Assembly (NCBI GenBank): GCA_037190845.1
Contig: JBBCJI010000023.1
Span: 79,111-143,110 of the forward strand
Length of the DNA: 64,000 nucleotides
Source: JBEBVQ01 sp037190845
Lineage (GTDB): Bacteria; Bacteroidota; Bacteroidia; Chitinophagales; Chitinophagaceae
Direction: 5' to 3'
The notes beneath the pieces were generated by a model. The model ran no database searches. It was not told the DNA's origin and was given only the letters and a program-made list of their open reading frames with translations. Below, piece by piece: positions 60,780 to 64,000 of the stretch (the first letter of the stretch is position 1; every line of letters starts with the position of its first letter). The position numbers and the translations under genes are program-made.

Positions 60780-63749
60780 TTACCGGCCGGTTACTTTCGC
60801 CAGTTTTTCTGTCCGTATTCTCATGCCGTCTTCCGCCCTGTATACGGCAAGGAGATACATACCATCAGGAAGATCACTGATATGCAGGGTACCGTTTGTC
60901 TCGTGCCTGCGGATCACTTCCTTTCCTTCCGGCGTATATACAGAGACAAGCACAGGAACAGGAGCTGTTATATGCAGTACATCCCGAACCGGATTGGGAT
61001 ATATGACAATAGTCTCTGTCAGTGCGGTAAGCTCCGGGACATCCGTTTTAATTTCAGTCACATTATAAACGGACGAAGTATTGGTGCAGCCATTGCTGTC
61101 TGTTACGGTTACCAGGTAAGCGCCTCTCACCGCAGGCGTCCATGTATGGCCGGTAGCGCCGGCTATCGGCTGTGCATCTACAGACCATTGATAGTCATTG
61201 AAATAATCCTCTGTATGCAGCGTGGTTTCATCCCACGATATAGAGGGTTCGGGCAAGGGATGTACGGTTACGGTAGCGGATGCGCTGTCAAGACAGCTCT
61301 GTATTGCCGGTACCCATGCAATAACGGTATACAGACCAGAGGCTTCCACTTCATAAAAAGAAGCCTGTGCCTGGTGAATATCTGTACCGTCTTTCTTCCA
61401 TTGCCAGTCCAATGCAGTCAATACTGCATCTGCATATAATGTGACCCGTTCATTCGTACAAAAAGATGTATCTGCCGGAGTAATGACGACCTCCGGTACC
61501 GGATAGACTATGACCTGTATCGGCGCAGTGGAATCCCGGCAACTGTTTGCGTCAGTCACTACCAGCCGGTAGTCGCCGGAAGCATAAGCCTTGTAAGTAT
61601 CGGTTGTCCCGACAGTAGTATTACCTTCTTTCCATGCATAAGACCACCCGGTGCCGGTGCCGGCAGTCAGTACGACGGTATCACCCTGGCAAAGGTCTGT
61701 ATTGCCCGATGGCGTTGCATTTGGCACAGGTAACGGATGTACTGTAACTGCCAGGGAAGATGATGTATCCGTGCAATTAAAGCTGTTTGTCACAGCTACG
61801 GCATAATTGCCCTGGCTGTAGACTGTCACATCGGGGTCTGTGCCACTGATGGGTGCGCCGTTTTCCAGCCACTGGTAAGTAAGACCGGCTCCTGCAGGAC
61901 TTGCCTGTAATACCACGCTGTCACCATCACAGAAATCCTGCGGCCCCGCCGCCGAAATACCTGCTACAGGCGTGGGGTGTTCTGTTACTGAAGTAACCGC
62001 AGATGTCCGGGAGCAGCCGGTATTGTCGTCTGTTACGGTCACCGTGTAATCACCGGCATCCGTCGCGCTGTAGGTAGCATTATTACTGCCGGCATCCGTT
62101 GTGCCCCGTTTCCATTGATAGCTCAGGGATGTGCCGGTATTGGCACTCAGCTGCAGACTATCACCCGCGCAGAATGATGCGGTACCGGCAGGGGTAATTG
62201 TTGCTGCCGGCAATGGATTGACAATAACATCCATCTCCCTGGCCAACCCGGGCGCACTGCCGCAACCGCCTGTACTAATGGCGCTGACACGTACTTGTCC
62301 GTTGGTCGCTGCATCGGTAAAACTGATCATTACAGCCGTATCCGATCCGTTGATCGTAGCGCCGGAACCGCTGTAGCTCCAGGCATATCCCGTCGCTCCG
62401 GACACAGGAGGGATGGCATAACGCACGTTCTGCTGCCCTGCACAGACGCTGGCTGATGAATCTGTAAACGCTCCCGGCGCCACGGGGGGCAGGCCGGATT
62501 CCACCACGATCTGCTTACAGAAAGTAGACGGCCCGACCGGATCACCCTGGTCTACCATCAGTGTAATGGTATAAGTACCGGGCGTTGTAAACGTATGCGT
62601 CAGCGAGGGATCGTAATATTTATGCACGCTTCCGGGTGGTAATGCAAAAAGCGGGAAAACCGTAATACCTGTTTCCGATACATATGCCCATACGGTGTCA
62701 TTGTATACCAGCGTACGTAACGTATATGCAGCGTTAAACGGTTTGATATCCGTTCTTGCCGGTATATTCGTCACATCACCGGAAAAGTCGTACCGTGACA
62801 GATTTCCCTGCTCATCCGAAGCATAGCCAAACAACTGGTCACGACAGGGATTGGGGAATAATATCATGGACTTTACCGTGCCGGGTGTTGCGCCGATTTC
62901 TGTTAAAGTCGGGGTATTGTTCTTCAAGTCCGGGCCAAAGTCATAGCGATATACTTTACGGAGGATATTGGAGTTAAAGACCATGTACCAGTTCCCGTCC
63001 TGCTGGTATAATGAAAACTGGCTGCCATGCGTGAAATTCAGCGGGTTGGGAAATACCACCGCTGTCGGGTTCGTATTCGTAAGCGAAGTACCGAAGTCAA
63101 TCCGTGAGGCTCTCCCCCAGTTACTCAGGGCAAACAGGCTCCACTCATTCCCTATCTTCTTGAATGTAATCTGAAAAGCGAACCCCAGGTCATGCACCGT
63201 ACTGGGCCAGCTCATGGTCGCACCTCCTGAAGGTGTATTCCCCAGGGAGTTACCGAGATCCATACGCAGCAACTGGCAAGTGCCCGCAGTGGTATTGACG
63301 CCATTCCGGAAAACATGCCAGTTGCCCGTAGCGCTGTCGTAAACCGCCTCCGGAAAGCTGTTGTTATTGCCAGTAAACCCCATGCCGGCTGTGCTGAGCG
63401 GCGTAAATACAGGATTAGGGTTCATCGGATCCGGGCCGAATGCTACCCGGTATATTTCGGCGCTTACATTCCAGACGGCATAAAAGGAATAATAATTTCC
63501 ATTGTCATAATACAGTCTTGAGTACCCAACCACTGGAGAACGGGTAAAAATAACCTTCTTGGTTCCGGTCATGGGCGACTGCACATCGATCGAGTCAAAG
63601 CACCAGGTAAAACTGTTACCGCTGATACCGGCAGTAAGCTGAACCGGCGTATTGACACATACGGTATCCGGAGCCACAATCTGAGCACCAAGCCATACAG
63701 GGAACAGAAAAAAGACGAAATAAGCGTACAGGTATTTTTTCATTATCAT
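60780..63749 (-). CDS. Large Ig-like protein with RxDFG propeller-like domain, T9SS type A sorting domain
   Basis: A 989-residue secreted protein, first structural gene of cassette A. The ATG at 63743 (MKKYLYAYFVFFLFPVWLGAQ) is an equally good start. Propeller-like motifs are YRVAFGPDPMNP, LRMDLGNSLGNTP, SRIDFGTSLTNTNP, YRYDFGPDLKNNTP and SRYDFSGDVTNIP. Then a SSASVCAGQQNVRYAIPPVSG domain and five Ig-like repeats (FCAGDSLQLSANTGTSLSYQW, FCDGDSVVLQASPAGAGLTY, LCQGDTVVLTAGTGTGWSYAW, in parts) lead to the type A sorting domain, IVIYPNPVRDVLHITAP to RTEKLAKVTGR. A half-site array lies 96-146 bp upstream of the start. Confidence 0.88.
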   Translation of the reverse strand: MIMKKYLYAYFVFFLFPVWLGAQIVAPDTVCVNTPVQLTAGISGNSFTWCFDSIDVQSPMTGTKKVIFTRSPVVGYSRLYYDNGNYYSFYAVWNVSAEIYRVAFGPDPMNPNPVFTPLSTAGMGFTGNNNSFPEAVYDSATGNWHVFRNGVNTTAGTCQLLRMDLGNSLGNTPSGGATMSWPSTVHDLGFAFQITFKKIGNEWSLFALSNWGRASRIDFGTSLTNTNPTAVVFPNPLNFTHGSQFSLYQQDGNWYMVFNSNILRKVYRYDFGPDLKNNTPTLTEIGATPGTVKSMILFPNPCRDQLFGYASDEQGNLSRYDFSGDVTNIPARTDIKPFNAAYTLRTLVYNDTVWAYVSETGITVFPLFALPPGSVHKYYDPSLTHTFTTPGTYTITLMVDQGDPVGPSTFCKQIVVESGLPPVAPGAFTDSSASVCAGQQNVRYAIPPVSGATGYAWSYSGSGATINGSDTAVMISFTDAATNGQVRVSAISTGGCGSAPGLAREMDVIVNPLPAATITPAGTASFCAGDSLQLSANTGTSLSYQWKRGTTDAGSNNATYSATDAGDYTVTVTDDNTGCSRTSAVTSVTEHPTPVAGISAAGPQDFCDGDSVVLQASPAGAGLTYQWLENGAPISGTDPDVTVYSQGNYAVAVTNSFNCTDTSSSLAVTVHPLPVPNATPSGNTDLCQGDTVVLTAGTGTGWSYAWKEGNTTVGTTDTYKAYASGDYRLVVTDANSCRDSTAPIQVIVYPVPEVVITPADTSFCTNERVTLYADAVLTALDWQWKKDGTDIHQAQASFYEVEASGLYTVIAWVPAIQSCLDSASATVTVHPLPEPSISWDETTLHTEDYFNDYQWSVDAQPIAGATGHTWTPAVRGAYLVTVTDSNGCTNTSSVYNVTEIKTDVPELTALTETIVIYPNPVRDVLHITAPVPVLVSVYTPEGKEVIRRHETNGTLHISDLPDGMYLLAVYRAEDGMRIRTEKLAKVTGR

Positions 63750-63807
63750 ACTTTTTAGTTTGATATAATTATGGAGTTAAATGAAACAAAACAATGTATT
63801 ATACCAG

Positions 63808-63895
63808 GCAAGTTAGTATGATCCCTTACCGCCAGACGGGCTATATGAAGAATGGTAGTATTTCCTCCCCGAATTGCAGAAAATATATGAAGAAG
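63808..63895 (-). promoter_or_regulatory. Promoter with 21-bp-phased LytTR-type half-sites (gene 60780)
   Basis: Plus-strand sites at 63845 (ATGAAGAAT) and 63887 (ATGAAGAAG) are 42 bp apart, two 21-bp steps. The middle position (63866, TCCCCGAAT) is degenerate. TAACTTGC (63815-63808) lies 29 bp downstream of the proximal site, within one base of the offset in the other three promoters. TACATTG nearer the gene is an alternative -7 box. Support is weaker than for the other arrays. Confidence 0.45.
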
Positions 63896-63942
63896 GGGGT
63901 ATGCGGCTCATGGAAGAGGTTAAAAAGGGCAATGTCGCCATT

Positions 63943-64000
63943 TCATCCCTCCGTTGGCAATCGTCCGGAAATGACAAGGCGTGCATCGTGGAACCGGATA
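63943..64000 (-). CDS. Possible C-terminus of an upstream minus-strand gene
   Basis: A minus-strand frame enters at the right edge and stops at 63943-63945. Its 18 visible residues are IRFHDARLVISGRLPTEG. The stop lies 193 bp upstream of the type A start, inside the range where the LytTR genes of cassettes B (173 bp) and C (212 bp) end. Too short to identify; a LytTR C-terminus is only a prediction from position. Confidence 0.25.
   Translation of the reverse strand, partial: IRFHDARLVISGRLPTEG

Larger units (their letters stand above)
55904..64000 (-). other. Cassette A (right end): three T9SS surface-protein genes, regulators off-window
   Basis: Right to left: half-site array (63895-63845), type A protein (63749-60780), type B protein (60733-57932), CRTAC1-like protein (57835-55904), hairpin. 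The order and gaps (46 and 96 bp) copy cassette B. The position where a LytTR gene would end, about 170-215 bp upstream of the type A ATG, is occupied by a minus-strand frame that stops at 63943 and runs off the window. Confidence 0.75.

Noticed and set aside
29174..63749. Assembly artefact as explanation for the three similar cassettes
   Set aside because: The copies differ at many positions, have different N-terminal domains, different operator sequences and different gene numbers, so they are true paralogues.
63840..64000. A plus-strand frame running off the right edge (from about 63860)
   Set aside because: It crosses the operator-like region, lacks a clear start or recognisable motif, and the surrounding block is all on the minus strand. 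A minus-strand gene end fits the cassette pattern better.

Overview
The window is chromosomal DNA from a Bacteroidota bacterium, most likely a Chitinophagaceae-type relative. Evidence: type IX secretion (T9SS) sorting domains of type A (Por-type) and type B (gliding-motility-associated CHU_C), a LytS/LytTR two-component style with periplasmic propellers, an ECF sigma factor linked to an envelope protein, promoters of the Bacteroidota form TTTG-N19-TAnnTTTG, almost no Shine-Dalgarno sequences, and many palindromic intergenic elements. The species cannot be named from sequence reading alone.

Positions 1-29157 are mainly ordinary housekeeping and envelope genes. In order: the end of a dTDP-sugar epimerase (rfbC), a HAD phosphatase, an ECF sigma factor with a downstream trans-envelope protein, a secreted EEP-family nuclease with a metal-receptor-like protein, a SET-domain protein, superoxide dismutase, an RND pump permease with its TolC partner but no adaptor, hisS, a low-molecular-weight protein tyrosine phosphatase, etfBA, ispD, tRNA-Arg(TCT), ferritin, the tRNA hydroxylase trhO, a bifunctional nuclease, topoisomerase IV subunit A, one large T9SS type B protein, an RfbD-like reductase and a DUF1684 protein. 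A gap at 28050-28554 holds a likely small minus-strand RNA or peptide gene.

Positions 29174-64000 are one unusual block, all on the minus strand. A paralogous cassette appears three times. Reading with transcription, each complete cassette has a LytS-type sensor kinase with a periplasmic propeller, an overlapping LytTR response regulator, one or two ~1000-residue T9SS type A Ig-like proteins, a 770-930-residue T9SS type B protein and a ~640-residue FG-GAP/ASPIC (CRTAC1-like) T9SS protein. Cassette C is 29174-43700 and has two type A genes. Cassette B is 43785-55606. Cassette A (55904-63749) has its regulator genes, if any, beyond the right edge.

Upstream of each type A gene lies an array of three or four 9-bp direct half-sites repeated exactly every 21 bp. 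In the three clearest cases the promoter-proximal half-site lies 30 bp upstream of a TAnnATTG box. This is the geometry expected of LytTR-family operators. The half-site sequence differs between cassettes, which suggests each regulator drives its own set of secreted surface proteins. The secreted proteins have conserved C-terminal parts but exchanged N-terminal domains. This triplicated sensor-plus-adhesin system is the most interesting content of the window.
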